From assembly GCF_030466405.1 (NCBI RefSeq), contig NZ_JAGGJF010000003.1, positions 62,001-126,000 of the forward strand: a stretch of DNA of 64,000 nt, in the 5' to 3' direction. This document shows positions 1 through 7,837 of this stretch, piece after piece. This DNA is from Pseudidiomarina terrestris (lineage in GTDB: Bacteria; Pseudomonadota; Gammaproteobacteria; Enterobacterales; Alteromonadaceae). Below the pieces are notes generated by a model. The model did not search any database. It was not told where the DNA came from and worked only from the letters and a program-made list of their open reading frames with translations. Within the stretch, counting starts at the first letter, position 1. Each line of letters starts with the position of its first letter. The translations under genes and the position numbers were made by a program.

Positions 1-1511
1 GCCGGTAGTGCCGCCAGCCAAAAGAGCTGATTGGATGAATAGGTAAAGCCAAGTTGCGGCATTTTTACCACCAAAATACTCCAGATGGTCCAGACAGCGA
101 AGGCCAGGAATAAATTAGGAATCGAAATCCACAAATTACGGCTGGCGATTTTCTTGCCTTTGCTTTCCCAGAAGTCTTTATCTTCGGGACGCCAGTCATC
201 AAGGGTGTAGTAGTCGGGCGTTGAAAATTCAGGCAAGTCGGTCTGTTCCACATCGCCACGGAATTCGATACGTTCTGCACGGCGTATAGAAAAGTGCATC
301 CACAGTAGCGAAATAATGGTGATGCCAAACAGCAACATAAACACACTTTGCCAAACGCCAATTACGTCGTTGAGCATACCGAAGGTCAGCGGCAGCAAGA
401 AACCACCCAGGCCGCCGATCATACCGACAACACCGCCTACCGCACCGACGCTTTTCGGGTAATAAACCGGAATGTGTTTAAACACCGCGGCTTTACCCAG
501 TGACATAAAAAAGCCCAGCACAAAGGTGAGGAGTACAAAGGCAACCAATGTGACTTCAAACTGGAAGCGGATCGGGCCGTGAACACCTTCGACAATGTAC
601 TCGGTTGGCGGATAGCTCAGCATAAAGGTACAAATTGCCGAGGCGATAAAGGTCCAGTACATCACCCGGCGAGCGCCGTATTTGTCCGACATCCAACCGC
701 CAAGTACACGGAAGAGCGAGGCTGGTATGGTGTAGAGGGCAGCGATCAGGCCGGCTTCTGTGATGCTGAGATCGTAGACTTCCATCAAATAATGGGGCAG
801 CCAAAGAGCCAATGCCACGAAAGCACCAAAAACAAAGAAGTAGTACAGACTAAAGCGCCAGACCCGCAACTCGGCTAGCGGCGCCATTTGCTCCAGGAAG
901 GTTTTCGGCGCCTGCGCGCGACGTTGCTGAGTCAGCGGATCCTCTTTGGCGAGTACGATAAAGGCTATGCCCATAATACCTATAACGGTGGCATAGACTT
1001 GCGCCGCACCCTGCCAACCCAAGGCCACCAGCAAAAAAGGCGCGCCAAAGTTGGTTACGGCTGAGCCAACGTTACCCGCGCCAAAAATTCCCAGTGCGGT
1101 ACCTTGCTGCTTGCTGTCAAACCAGGCAGAGGTATAGGTGACACCAACGATAAAGGCACCACCGGCCAGGCCGACACCCAGAGCACCCACCAGCAGCATG
1201 GCGTAACTGTTGGCAAAGGTCAGCAAGTAAACACAGAGAGCGGTGGTGAGCATGAGCACACCAAAAACCCAGCGACCGCCGAGTCGATCGGTCCAGATGC
1301 CGAGGAACAGGCGACTAATGGAACCGGTCAGGATGGGCGTTGCCATCAACAGCCCCAGCTGTGTATCCGTAAGAGCAAAATCCTCTTTTATCTGAATACC
1401 GATAATGGAAAAAATGGTCCACACTGCAAAGCACAGGGTGAACGCAAAGGTTGAGAGTCCGAGCGCGCGGTAGCGGTCGAACTTACTCACTTGCGATTGT
1501 GGTGTAGGCAT
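1..1511 (-). CDS. narK: NarK1-NarK2 fused nitrate/nitrite transporter, 3' part beyond the left edge
   Basis: Inner-membrane major facilitator of the nitrate/nitrite porter family; it supplies nitrate to respiratory nitrate reductase and exports nitrite. The ATG at 1511 follows AAGGAG by seven bases; another ATG six bases upstream is too close to it. The frame is open to the left edge (about 503 codons). Residues 1 to about 440 form one whole 12-helix porter (for example ALGVGLAGGAFIVGV near residue 110), followed by a linker and then a second porter start (LAFAVWTIWS, then MPQLGF and LFWLAALP at the edge). This matches the known two-domain NarK1-NarK2 fusions, in which the first half is proton-linked and the second exchanges nitrate for nitrite. 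The nitrate reductase genes probably lie beyond the edge (inference). An FNR-like box lies upstream. Confidence 0.9.
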   Translation of the reverse strand, partial: MPTPQSQVSKFDRYRALGLSTFAFTLCFAVWTIFSIIGIQIKEDFALTDTQLGLLMATPILTGSISRLFLGIWTDRLGGRWVFGVLMLTTALCVYLLTFANSYAMLLVGALGVGLAGGAFIVGVTYTSAWFDSKQQGTALGIFGAGNVGSAVTNFGAPFLLVALGWQGAAQVYATVIGIMGIAFIVLAKEDPLTQQRRAQAPKTFLEQMAPLAELRVWRFSLYYFFVFGAFVALALWLPHYLMEVYDLSITEAGLIAALYTIPASLFRVLGGWMSDKYGARRVMYWTFIASAICTFMLSYPPTEYIVEGVHGPIRFQFEVTLVAFVLLTFVLGFFMSLGKAAVFKHIPVYYPKSVGAVGGVVGMIGGLGGFLLPLTFGMLNDVIGVWQSVFMLLFGITIISLLWMHFSIRRAERIEFRGDVEQTDLPEFSTPDYYTLDDWRPEDKDFWESKGKKIASRNLWISIPNLFLAFAVWTIWSILVVKMPQLGFTYSSNQLFWLAALP

Positions 1512-1572
1512 AATCATGCTCCTTTGGCACGAGATTCATGTTCTGCCTCAAGTCTACTGAAATAATCGGTCA

Positions 1573-1586
1573 CTGATAGCGGTCAA
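1573..1586 (-). promoter_or_regulatory. FNR-like box upstream of narK
   Basis: The minus strand reads TTGAC-CGCT-ATCAG, eight of ten matches to the FNR consensus TTGAT-N4-ATCAA, about 62 bases before the narK ATG. A partly overlapping inverted repeat, TCAAA-CTGGC-TTTGA, lies at 1583-1597. The fnr gene in this window carries the residues that read TTGAT. I could not place a convincing -10 element at the usual class II distance, so the site is a candidate only. Confidence 0.45.
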
Positions 1587-1783
1587 ACTGGCTTTGAATC
1601 AGTCGCTTAACTGCCCTCTACCGCTTTGTGGTTAGGTCTTCGCCCGGGCGCAGGGGCGGCAAAATCAAGGCCATTTACCACCAATGCAGTAGTGGCTTTG
1701 CCAGCAGTAAAGTACAGATGTTTTAAAGAGGTATCTCCAGGAAATCCTACTGGAATTTAGTGGTTCCTGTGGTATAAACATAG

Positions 1784-1796
1784 ATACAAAATGTAT
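1784..1796. promoter_or_regulatory. ATACA-AAA-TGTAT palindrome at the nnrS start
   Basis: A perfect 5-3-5 inverted repeat lies just before, and overlaps, the first possible ATG of nnrS (1795). A looser pair AAACATA/TATGTTT (1776-1782 and 1794-1800) flanks it. It could be an operator for an NO-responsive repressor, but the half-site order does not match the NsrR box I know, so no regulator is assigned. Confidence 0.3.
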
Positions 1797-3018
1797 GTTT
1801 AATGGTGAGCTCATGCTGCAAATTACCGACCTGCAAGTAGAAGAAAAAATGTGGCCGCTGCTGCGGCAAGCCTTCCGTCCGATGTTCTTACTCGGCGCCA
1901 CCTTTAGTGCTTTGGCGATGATGCTATGGCTATGGGTACTCAGTGGCTCAATTCAGTTGCCGGTATTTGGTGATGTCATGTTCTGGCACAGTCATGAAAT
2001 GATATTCGGCTTTGTTGCCGCCATCATTGTCGGCTTTTTACTGACCGCCGTACAGAATTGGACGGGGTTGCGTGCCACCCATGGAAAAGCCCTTGGGATA
2101 CTGACACTGGTCTGGTTATTAGGGCGACTGGGTCTGTTATTTGGGGCGTTCTTGCCGCCTATTGTGCCGATCGTCATCGATCTCGCGTTTTTACCCCTGG
2201 CTGCAGTGCTGCTGGCGATGCCGTTAATCTCGGTGAAGCAGCAACGGAATTTGTTCTTTGTTCCGGTGTTACTGCTGCTCGCGCTTTGTAACGCGCTCAT
2301 GTACTACGGGCACATGACCGGGCGCTTCGACTTGCAACAGGTGGGCAGCCAAAATGCGGTTATTCTGATCACCCTCCTGATGGCAATCGTTGGTGGCCGG
2401 GTGTTACCTATGTTCACTGCAAACGGCACCATGACCGAAAAAGTACAGCCCATAGTCTGGCTTGACCGACTGAGCTTAGGCAGCCTGTGGCTTATCTTCG
2501 CTCTGCAAATTACCCAAATAAGCAGTTTGCTCAGTGGTACGGTGATGGCAGCCTTGTATGCTGTAGCAGCGGTATTGCTGGCAATCCGCTGTGCGCGCTG
2601 GAAGATCTGGATCACCTGGCGAGTGCCCCTGTTGTGGTCGTTTCATCTGGCCTACTGGTTCCTGCCGGTTGGTCTGGGGTTATTTGCTCTGCATCATGCG
2701 ACCGGCGAGGTTAGTGTAAGCACTGCCATCCACGCGCTGACCGTGGGTGCCATGGGCAATATGATTCTGAGTATGCTGGCGCGCGTATCGCTTGGGCACA
2801 GTGGGCGTCCTCTGCAGCCGAAGAAGATCATGTCAGTGGCGTTTTTGCTGGTCTTTGTGGCAGCACTGTTGCGGGTCTTTGCTGCCTGGCTGTGGCCGCA
2901 GGACACCTATCATTGGTACCTCTACGCTGGCGGAGCCTGGGTGCTTGCCTACCTGATTTATGTCGTGGTCTATCTACCGATTCTTACCCTGCCGCGCGCC
3001 GATGGCCGCCCTGGCTAA
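1795..3018 (+). CDS. nnrS: NnrS family heme-copper membrane protein
   Basis: Polytopic inner-membrane protein of the NnrS family, known in denitrifiers and Vibrio to be induced by nitric oxide and to lessen NO stress; its chemistry is not settled. The protein (up to 407 residues) has about 12 hydrophobic segments, the family N-terminus LLRQAFRPMFLLGA, and conserved histidines as in FWHSHEMIFGF near residue 65 and GGRVLPMFTANG in the middle, likely metal or heme ligands. Two starts are possible: 1795, with no Shine-Dalgarno, or 1813, with GGTGAG closely upstream; a palindrome overlapping 1795 favours 1813. It is divergent from narK and ends tail-to-tail with moeB (4-base overlap). The neighbours narK, norR and the di-iron protein support a role in nitrogen-oxide metabolism. 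Confidence 0.88.
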   Translation: MFNGELMLQITDLQVEEKMWPLLRQAFRPMFLLGATFSALAMMLWLWVLSGSIQLPVFGDVMFWHSHEMIFGFVAAIIVGFLLTAVQNWTGLRATHGKALGILTLVWLLGRLGLLFGAFLPPIVPIVIDLAFLPLAAVLLAMPLISVKQQRNLFFVPVLLLLALCNALMYYGHMTGRFDLQQVGSQNAVILITLLMAIVGGRVLPMFTANGTMTEKVQPIVWLDRLSLGSLWLIFALQITQISSLLSGTVMAALYAVAAVLLAIRCARWKIWITWRVPLLWSFHLAYWFLPVGLGLFALHHATGEVSVSTAIHALTVGAMGNMILSMLARVSLGHSGRPLQPKKIMSVAFLLVFVAALLRVFAAWLWPQDTYHWYLYAGGAWVLAYLIYVVVYLPILTLPRADGRPG

Positions 3019-3770
3019 CAGCTGCACACCGGGCAATCCGGATGGCGACTGAGCTGGAAGCTTTGCCAGTCGCCATGCAGCCCATCGTACAGTAACACGC
3101 GTCCGGCAACAGGTTCGCCGACGCCAGCCAACAGCTTCAGTGTTTCCACACTTTGCATGGCACCGATGACCCCTACGACGGGCGCCAGAATACCAGACTC
3201 CATACAGCTGAGCTGCTGCTCACCAAAGAGTAAGCTTAAACAGCGGTAGCAAGGCCCCTTACCTTGATTTAGAAACACGCTGAGCTGGCCTTCGTAACGA
3301 ATAGCTGCGCCAGACACCAGCGGTACCTGAGCCTCGACACAGACGGCGTTTATGGCGTTCCGGGTGGCCAGGTTGTCGCAGCAATCCACCACGCAATCGT
3401 AATTGCCGATAAGCTCCGTTAAGCTTGCCTGGTCAAGGCGTTGCTCCAGAACTTCAATGCTGGTATCGGGGTTGAGTGACTGCAGACGCTGGCGCGCGGC
3501 AATCACTTTGCTCTGGCCAATGTCGTCCTGTTGGTAGAGCAGTTGTCGCGGCAGGTTATGGTGGTCGACACTGTCGTTATCGACCAGGGTGAGCTGGCCG
3601 ACACCGCTGCCCACCAGATAGGGCGACAGCGCGCAGCCGAGACCGCCCATACCAACGACCAGTACGCGGCTGGCCAGCAGACGTTCCTGACCGGCCATAT
3701 CGAAACTAGGCAGCATGACATGACGGCTGTAGCGAAGTAACTGTTCACGGGTAAGCTCAGGGAGTGTCAT
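3015..3770 (-). CDS. moeB: Molybdopterin-synthase adenylyltransferase MoeB (ThiF/E1 superfamily)
   Basis: Activates the C-terminus of the MoaD sulfur carrier by adenylation during molybdenum cofactor synthesis, needed for nitrate reductase. The 251-residue protein has the family start SRHVMLP, the nucleotide-binding loop VLVVGMGGLG near residue 40, and the zinc pair formed by CYRC and the C-terminal CPVC. The ATG at 3770 overlaps the end of the upstream DUF454 gene by 14 bases; a longer upstream reading would run far into that gene. ThiF is closely related and cannot be fully excluded, but the nitrate-respiration context favours MoeB. Confidence 0.88.
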   Translation of the reverse strand: MTLPELTREQLLRYSRHVMLPSFDMAGQERLLASRVLVVGMGGLGCALSPYLVGSGVGQLTLVDNDSVDHHNLPRQLLYQQDDIGQSKVIAARQRLQSLNPDTSIEVLEQRLDQASLTELIGNYDCVVDCCDNLATRNAINAVCVEAQVPLVSGAAIRYEGQLSVFLNQGKGPCYRCLSLLFGEQQLSCMESGILAPVVGVIGAMQSVETLKLLAGVGEPVAGRVLLYDGLHGDWQSFQLSRHPDCPVCSC

Positions 3771-4176
3771 CGTCAGAAACCTTCTCGGCTGGGATCGGCT
3801 GTGCCGGCGTATGTTCGGGGCGCAAACTGAGCCACACGGCAACGATCAGCATAATACCAATGACAGTAAGCTTGACGGCCAGATGCGCGGGACTAAAGCT
3901 CAACATGATGGCGCTACCTGTCATCATCACAATGGCAATGACCTTGGCTTGTCGTTTCACCACGCCATAGCGACGCCAGGCAATAATTTGCGGCCCGTAC
4001 TTGGGGTGCGCCAACAGTTTCGCTTCTAAAACAGGCCACCCTTTGCCACCAGCCCAGGCCGCCACGAGTAGAAAAGGCACCGTCGGCATAATGGGCAATA
4101 ACAGGCCAATAACACCTAACAACAGACTTAAAACGGCTAGTGTTCGCCACAGCAAAATTTGCAGTATGACCGTCAT
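3757..4176 (-). CDS. ybaN: DUF454 (YbaN-like) small inner-membrane protein
   Basis: A 139-residue membrane protein of the YbaN/DUF454 family, function unknown. The family signature is visible: LGVIGLLLPIMPTVPFLL in the first membrane segment, then HPKYGPQIIAWRRYG and a basic stretch (VKRQAK) before two further hydrophobic segments around residues 80-115. The C-terminal tail is polar (PAQPIPAEKV). It lies between norR and moeB on the same strand, 18 bases from the norR stop and overlapping moeB, so it is probably co-transcribed with them. Nothing links it directly to nitrogen metabolism. Confidence 0.8.
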   Translation of the reverse strand: MTVILQILLWRTLAVLSLLLGVIGLLLPIMPTVPFLLVAAWAGGKGWPVLEAKLLAHPKYGPQIIAWRRYGVVKRQAKVIAIVMMTGSAIMLSFSPAHLAVKLTVIGIMLIVAVWLSLRPEHTPAQPIPAEKVSDDDTP

Positions 4177-4193
4177 TCCTCTCCCTACCTGAA

Positions 4194-5729
4194 CTATTTC
4201 AAACCCAGTCGCTGTGCGAGTTTATGTAAATTACTTGGATCGACCTCTAGTATACGTGCGGCCTGCGTCCATTTATAGTCCGCTTGTTTTAACGCGCGCT
4301 CTATCAGCTGCGTCTGCAACTGTTGTACAGCATCGCGCAGGTTTAAGCTGGTGGTGGTTAGGGTTTCACTATCGACTTGATAGCTGGCGGTGGGTGCGTT
4401 CGGCAAATCCAGAAGCTCCGGAGCGATACTGACAATATCAGTCCGCTCTGCCCCCTGACTTAAGGCCTTGATGGCCGCGCGACTGACCGTGTGCTCGAGC
4501 TCCCGAACGTTGCCCGGCCATTGGTACTGGACCAGGGCATGTTCCGCCGCAGAACTTAAGCGCAACGCCCGCAGCCCAAGTCGCGCCCGGTTGAGCTCAA
4601 GAAAGTGACCTACCAGCAGCGGAATATCCTCGCGCCGCTCACGCAACGGCGGGATGGGCAGTGGATACACGCTCAAACGATGGTACAGATCCGCGCGGAA
4701 GTCGCCGCTTTTTACCTGTTGCTGTAAATCCCTGTTGGTTGCTGCAACGATGCGAACATCGACTTTATGCGCGGTATCGCTGCCAAGGCGCTGGATCTCG
4801 CCATTTTGCAATGCCCTTAGCAACTTCGCCTGGATCGCCGCAGGTAACTCACCGACTTCGTCCAGAAATAAGGTTCCGCCGTCAGCGCTATCGAACTTAC
4901 CAGCGCGCTCGGTGGCCGCTCCGGAAAAGGCGCCGCGGGTATGCCCAAACAATTCACTTTCGGCCAGCGATTCAGGTAACGCCGCACAATTGACGTAGAC
5001 CAGAGGTTGTTTACTGCGACTGGACCAGCGGTGCAGTTGCCGCGCAAACAACTCTTTACCAACGCCGGTTTCACCAAGCAGCAAAACCGGTAGATCAGCA
5101 CTCGCCACCACTTTCAGCTCTTGTAACACTTGCTGCAATGCGGTGCTGTGGCCGATGATCTCCGAGCCCGTACTGGCTTCATTCTGCAACGCAGTTTCGC
5201 CATCGCGCCGGCTACTGCGCAGGGCGCGGATACTTTGTTCAATCTGGCCCATGCGAATGGCAGCTTCGACCAGCAAACTGGCACGTTGCAGCTCGCGCAT
5301 GGCGTCGGCATCAAAGGTTCCCGGTTGCAGGGCATCCAGTGTCAGCGCGCCCCAGCACTTCCCTTCCACGTACAAGGCAATGCCCATGCAATCGTGCACG
5401 GCAAGATGGCCATCAGGACTGTCCTCAATCAGACCGTCATAAGGGTCAGAAAGCTGACTGTCGGGCTCAAAGCGGACGGTATCCCGGGCTGCCAGGATAG
5501 CGGTCAGCCGTGGATGTTGCTCGGTAATAAATCTACGGCCCAAAGCTTCGCGCACCAGCCCGATGCTGGCGATAGGACGCAAAACCTGCTGATCTTGTTG
5601 CAACAGGACTACGGCACCGCAATGAAAATGACGACGCAGCGTGGTAACGAGCTTTTGCAGACGTACCACGGCGGGTAATTCAGTGACCAGGTCGGCGACT
5701 AAGGTCTCAAGTAACGACGTTTCATGCAT
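4194..5729 (-). CDS. norR: NorR-type nitric-oxide-responsive sigma-54 activator
   Basis: Transcription activator that senses NO at a non-heme iron in its N-terminal GAF domain and then drives sigma-54 promoters. In 511 residues the order is GAF (about 1-170), AAA+ domain with Walker A GETGVGKE and Walker B GGTLFLDEVGEL, and a C-terminal Fis-type helix-turn-helix (AARILEVDPSNLHKLAQRLG). The sigma-54 contact loop reads GAFSGA instead of the usual GAFTGA, a conservative change. The ATG at 5729 (MHETSLLE) aligns with known NorR starts; in-frame codons upstream would reach into the divergent promoter. The divergent di-iron gene with a sigma-54 promoter is its likely target. Confidence 0.9.
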   Translation of the reverse strand: MHETSLLETLVADLVTELPAVVRLQKLVTTLRRHFHCGAVVLLQQDQQVLRPIASIGLVREALGRRFITEQHPRLTAILAARDTVRFEPDSQLSDPYDGLIEDSPDGHLAVHDCMGIALYVEGKCWGALTLDALQPGTFDADAMRELQRASLLVEAAIRMGQIEQSIRALRSSRRDGETALQNEASTGSEIIGHSTALQQVLQELKVVASADLPVLLLGETGVGKELFARQLHRWSSRSKQPLVYVNCAALPESLAESELFGHTRGAFSGAATERAGKFDSADGGTLFLDEVGELPAAIQAKLLRALQNGEIQRLGSDTAHKVDVRIVAATNRDLQQQVKSGDFRADLYHRLSVYPLPIPPLRERREDIPLLVGHFLELNRARLGLRALRLSSAAEHALVQYQWPGNVRELEHTVSRAAIKALSQGAERTDIVSIAPELLDLPNAPTASYQVDSETLTTTSLNLRDAVQQLQTQLIERALKQADYKWTQAARILEVDPSNLHKLAQRLGLK

Positions 5730-5790
5730 GGTGAAATCAACCCAATTAGGCGGGAAAGACCCGCTCAAGAATGGGTTTAATTTACCATCG

Positions 5791-5815
5791 CTGATTAAAA
5801 GTCTATATAAATCAG
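5791..5815. promoter_or_regulatory. Inverted repeat CTGATT-N13-AATCAG, possible NorR enhancer site
   Basis: A six-base inverted repeat with a 13-base spacer lies 13 bases before the sigma-54 promoter, between norR and the di-iron gene. Activators of this class bind upstream of their promoters, so this is a possible enhancer. It does not match the NorR core known from E. coli and is close to the promoter, so the assignment is weak. Confidence 0.25.
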
Positions 5816-5827
5816 AGTGGGTAGATC

Positions 5828-5843
5828 TGGCATTTAAATTGCA
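5828..5843 (+). promoter_or_regulatory. Sigma-54 (-24/-12) promoter
   Basis: The sequence TGGCAT-TTAAA-TTGCA matches the sigma-54 consensus TGGCAC-N5-TTGCW at all but one position. The invariant GG (5829-5830) and GC (5841-5842) are ten bases apart as required. It faces the di-iron protein gene, about 45 bases before its ATG, and norR is divergent. Confidence 0.85.
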
Positions 5844-5888
5844 CTCATTAAGTGAAATACCATTATTCATTTGCATGAGGAAGCCACT

Positions 5889-6407
5889 ATGCACCAGCAA
5901 CTTATCGACCAATGGCGTTCAGCGCCAACCCAGGAATTGATTCAACACATACTTGCGAATTTCCATGAAAAACACCGGCGGCAGCTTCCTGAGCTGATCC
6001 AGTTGGCGCGTAAGATTGAAGATGTCCATAACGACCACCCGCAGTGCCCATCGGGGTTGGCGGACTTACTCACTGAGATGAGTAATGAACTGGAAAGCCA
6101 CATGATGAAAGAAGAGCAAATCCTGTTTCCCATGTTAGCTGGCGGGATTTATCCCAGCGGACCTATTGCCGTCATGGAAGAAGAACACGGTGAGCACGAT
6201 GTCATGCTCGGTAAGCTGTCACAACTGACTAACCTGGGCATGACACCACGGGGCGCTTGCGGCAGCTGGATCATGCTGTATGAGGGAACTCAGGAGTTGA
6301 TTGCCGATCTGCAGCAACACATTGCGTTGGAAAACGAAGTGCTGTTTCGCGAACCTCAGGCAGCGCCGCAGCATGGCACAGATTTTTGCTGCGGCTCTTG
6401 CCAGTAA
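5889..6407 (+). CDS. ytfE: Short YtfE/RIC-type hemerythrin di-iron protein (iron-sulfur repair)
   Basis: Di-iron protein of the RIC/YtfE/DnrN family, linked to repair of iron-sulfur clusters and removal of NO. The ATG at 5889 follows GAGGA by seven bases. The 172-residue protein is the hemerythrin-like bundle only: FHEKHRRQLPELI, LESHMMKEEQILFPM, MEEEHGEHD and HIALENEVLF supply the His and Glu ligands. The N-terminal ScdA domain of full-length YtfE (about 220 residues, with a CC pair) is absent. Instead the C-terminus ends in DFCCGSCQ, a cysteine cluster that recalls the lost motif. A sigma-54 promoter and divergent norR point to NO-induced expression. It is tail-to-tail with fnr (9-base gap). 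Confidence 0.85.
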   Translation: MHQQLIDQWRSAPTQELIQHILANFHEKHRRQLPELIQLARKIEDVHNDHPQCPSGLADLLTEMSNELESHMMKEEQILFPMLAGGIYPSGPIAVMEEEHGEHDVMLGKLSQLTNLGMTPRGACGSWIMLYEGTQELIADLQQHIALENEVLFREPQAAPQHGTDFCCGSCQ

Positions 6408-6416
6408 CCGGGTCCG

Positions 6417-7112
6417 TTAAGACGCCAGGGCGCGAAGGCGCTCTGGTTCGGTGATGGCCACCAGTTTGTTTTGCACTGCGACCACACCGTCATTTTGCAG
6501 TTGGGTCAGAATTCGACTGATGGTCTCTACGGACAAGCCTAAATAATTACCAATATCAGCCCGGGTCATGCTCAGACGGAATTCACGACTGGAGAGTCCG
6601 CGTTGCTGAAAGCGAGATGACAATGTCACAAGAAAATTCGCCAGACGCTGCTGCGCAGTGTGGTGGTTTAAGGTTCCTAGCAAGGTCTTGCTGGCGTGCA
6701 GTTCGCCGCTCATTACCCGCAGCAGCTGTTTACGTAGCCCCGGCAGCTCCGCCGACAGCTGATCCAGCGATTGAATCGGAATCTCACACAGCATGGTGGT
6801 TTCCAGAGCTTGAGTGTAACTGCGGTGTTGACCGTCGATAAGACCGTCAAAGCCGATCAGGTCACCGGGCAAATGGAAATCAATGATTTGTTCACTGCCC
6901 TGACTGTCCAGGGTGTAGGACTTTAATGACCCGGAGCGGACCGCGTACAGGAACTTTAACGGTTCACCGCTGTTGATCAGGATGTTCCGTTTCTGCAGCG
7001 GGCGGTGCCGTTGAATCACCGTATCCAGCTTTTCTGTTTGCTCGGGACTGAGTTGATACGGCAAACAAAGTGTCGCCATACTGCAATTTTGACAATGAAT
7101 GTGAGAGGTCAT
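6417..7112 (-). CDS. fnr: FNR-type oxygen-sensing transcription regulator (Fnr/EtrA/Anr)
   Basis: Global regulator of the switch between oxygen and anaerobic respiration; it binds DNA as a dimer holding a [4Fe-4S] cluster. In 231 residues the cluster cysteines are visible at 7, 10, 16 (HCQNCSMATLC) and 109 (TMLCEIP), with the same spacing as E. coli FNR. A cNMP-binding-type beta-roll and a C-terminal winged helix follow, whose recognition helix contains VETISR, the E-S-R set that reads TTGAT. The ATG at 7112 is preferred over GTG codons at 7121 and 7124 because of spacing from the purine-rich GGTGGTGGA. An FNR box 19 bases upstream suggests autorepression. Confidence 0.93.
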   Translation of the reverse strand: MTSHIHCQNCSMATLCLPYQLSPEQTEKLDTVIQRHRPLQKRNILINSGEPLKFLYAVRSGSLKSYTLDSQGSEQIIDFHLPGDLIGFDGLIDGQHRSYTQALETTMLCEIPIQSLDQLSAELPGLRKQLLRVMSGELHASKTLLGTLNHHTAQQRLANFLVTLSSRFQQRGLSSREFRLSMTRADIGNYLGLSVETISRILTQLQNDGVVAVQNKLVAITEPERLRALAS

Positions 7113-7130
7113 CGTTTCCACCACCAGGAC

Positions 7131-7144
7131 TTGATTTGCGTCAA
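7131..7144. promoter_or_regulatory. FNR box upstream of fnr
   Basis: TTGAT-TTGC-GTCAA matches the FNR consensus at nine of ten positions. It lies 19 bases before the fnr ATG, so a bound FNR dimer would probably block transcription, as in negative autoregulation of E. coli fnr. It was identified by eye. Confidence 0.8.
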
Positions 7145-7245
7145 CGACGCGTGAGGTTTCACAGTATACGTCAGTTAGTTAAAAATTGAACGCATCCCTA
7201 GGGAGTAGGGGTAAATTTCCTCTTTAGAGGTAGCTTAGTGCTTGC

Positions 7246-7284
7246 GAAGAAAAAGGGCGCGCAAAGCAGAACTTTGGCGCCCTT
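7246..7284 (-). terminator. Rho-independent terminator of the ECF sigma operon
   Basis: On the minus strand AAGGGCGCCAAAG pairs with CTTTGCGCGCCCTT (one bulge, five-base loop) and is followed by TTTTTCTTC. It lies 26 bases after the last lipoprotein gene of the operon and has no U-tract in the other direction. Confidence 0.88.
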
Positions 7285-7309
7285 CGACAAATTACCTTCG
7301 GTAACAGAA

Positions 7310-7837
7310 CTAGCTGTCTGATTTTTTCGGTTGCAGGTTCGTCACCACCTCAGAAGCATCGTAGCTGTAATTGGTATCCGGTTGCTCGCCGTTACCCATT
7401 TTAATATCGAGCGTTACGACGATGTCGCTGTCGGTTCGGCCACCGACATGAATTCCGGCTGTGTAGGCCGTGCGTGGATAGTAGCGAGTCTCACAGCGAA
7501 TCGCATTACAGTACGTGACCATGTCGCCTGACATAGGATATGCGAAATCTGCGTTATGCACGGTCTCTTTATCGACTTCGGTCTCACGATGGGTAATAAC
7601 AAACCAGTCGTAATCGTTCTGCAAGGTGACTTCTGCTGCGCGCAGCAATGCATAGTTGTTTGCCGCACCTTTATCGGTGCCTCGCGCTTTAAACTTCACC
7701 TTGTACTGAGTGTCGGTGAGTTGGGTTTCCGTGTACCCGTAGCCACCATCTTCAGCAGCCCGGTAGTCAGGCTGGCTTGAGCAGGCAGCGAGTAATGTTA
7801 CTGTGAAACTGACGATGATCATTTTCATGTAGTTCAT
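7310..7837 (-). CDS. Predicted lipoprotein with YDWFV motif, last gene of the ECF operon
   Basis: A 175-residue secreted lipoprotein: a short signal peptide ends in the lipobox LAAC, so Cys-19 should carry the lipid. The mature part contains NNYALLRAAEVTLQNDYDWF, also found in altered form in the lipoprotein two positions upstream (LLLRAAELTEQLTYDWFVV), so the two are paralogous modules. It resembles lipoproteins annotated as the CC0125/CC1285 family, whose function I do not know. Two cysteines (YCNAIRCE) may pair. The ATG at 7837 follows AAGGAG by seven bases and overlaps the stop of a 20-codon ORF as ATGA. A strong terminator follows. Confidence 0.75.
   Translation of the reverse strand: MNYMKMIIVSFTVTLLAACSSQPDYRAAEDGGYGYTETQLTDTQYKVKFKARGTDKGAANNYALLRAAEVTLQNDYDWFVITHRETEVDKETVHNADFAYPMSGDMVTYCNAIRCETRYYPRTAYTAGIHVGGRTDSDIVVTLDIKMGNGEQPDTNYSYDASEVVTNLQPKKSDS

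Noticed and set aside
1776-1800. NsrR box before nnrS
   Set aside because: The half-sites point the wrong way for the NsrR consensus; kept only as an unassigned palindrome.
5130-5678. 182-codon open frame on the plus strand opposite norR
   Set aside because: Antisense to the conserved GAF domain of norR; no recognisable domain or ribosome site.
5871-5888. TTG start for the di-iron protein
   Set aside because: It would overlap the Shine-Dalgarno GAGGA that serves the ATG at 5889 and has none of its own.
5730-5888. FNR box before the di-iron protein gene
   Set aside because: No window reached eight of ten matches to TTGAT-N4-ATCAA; the sigma-54 promoter explains regulation better.
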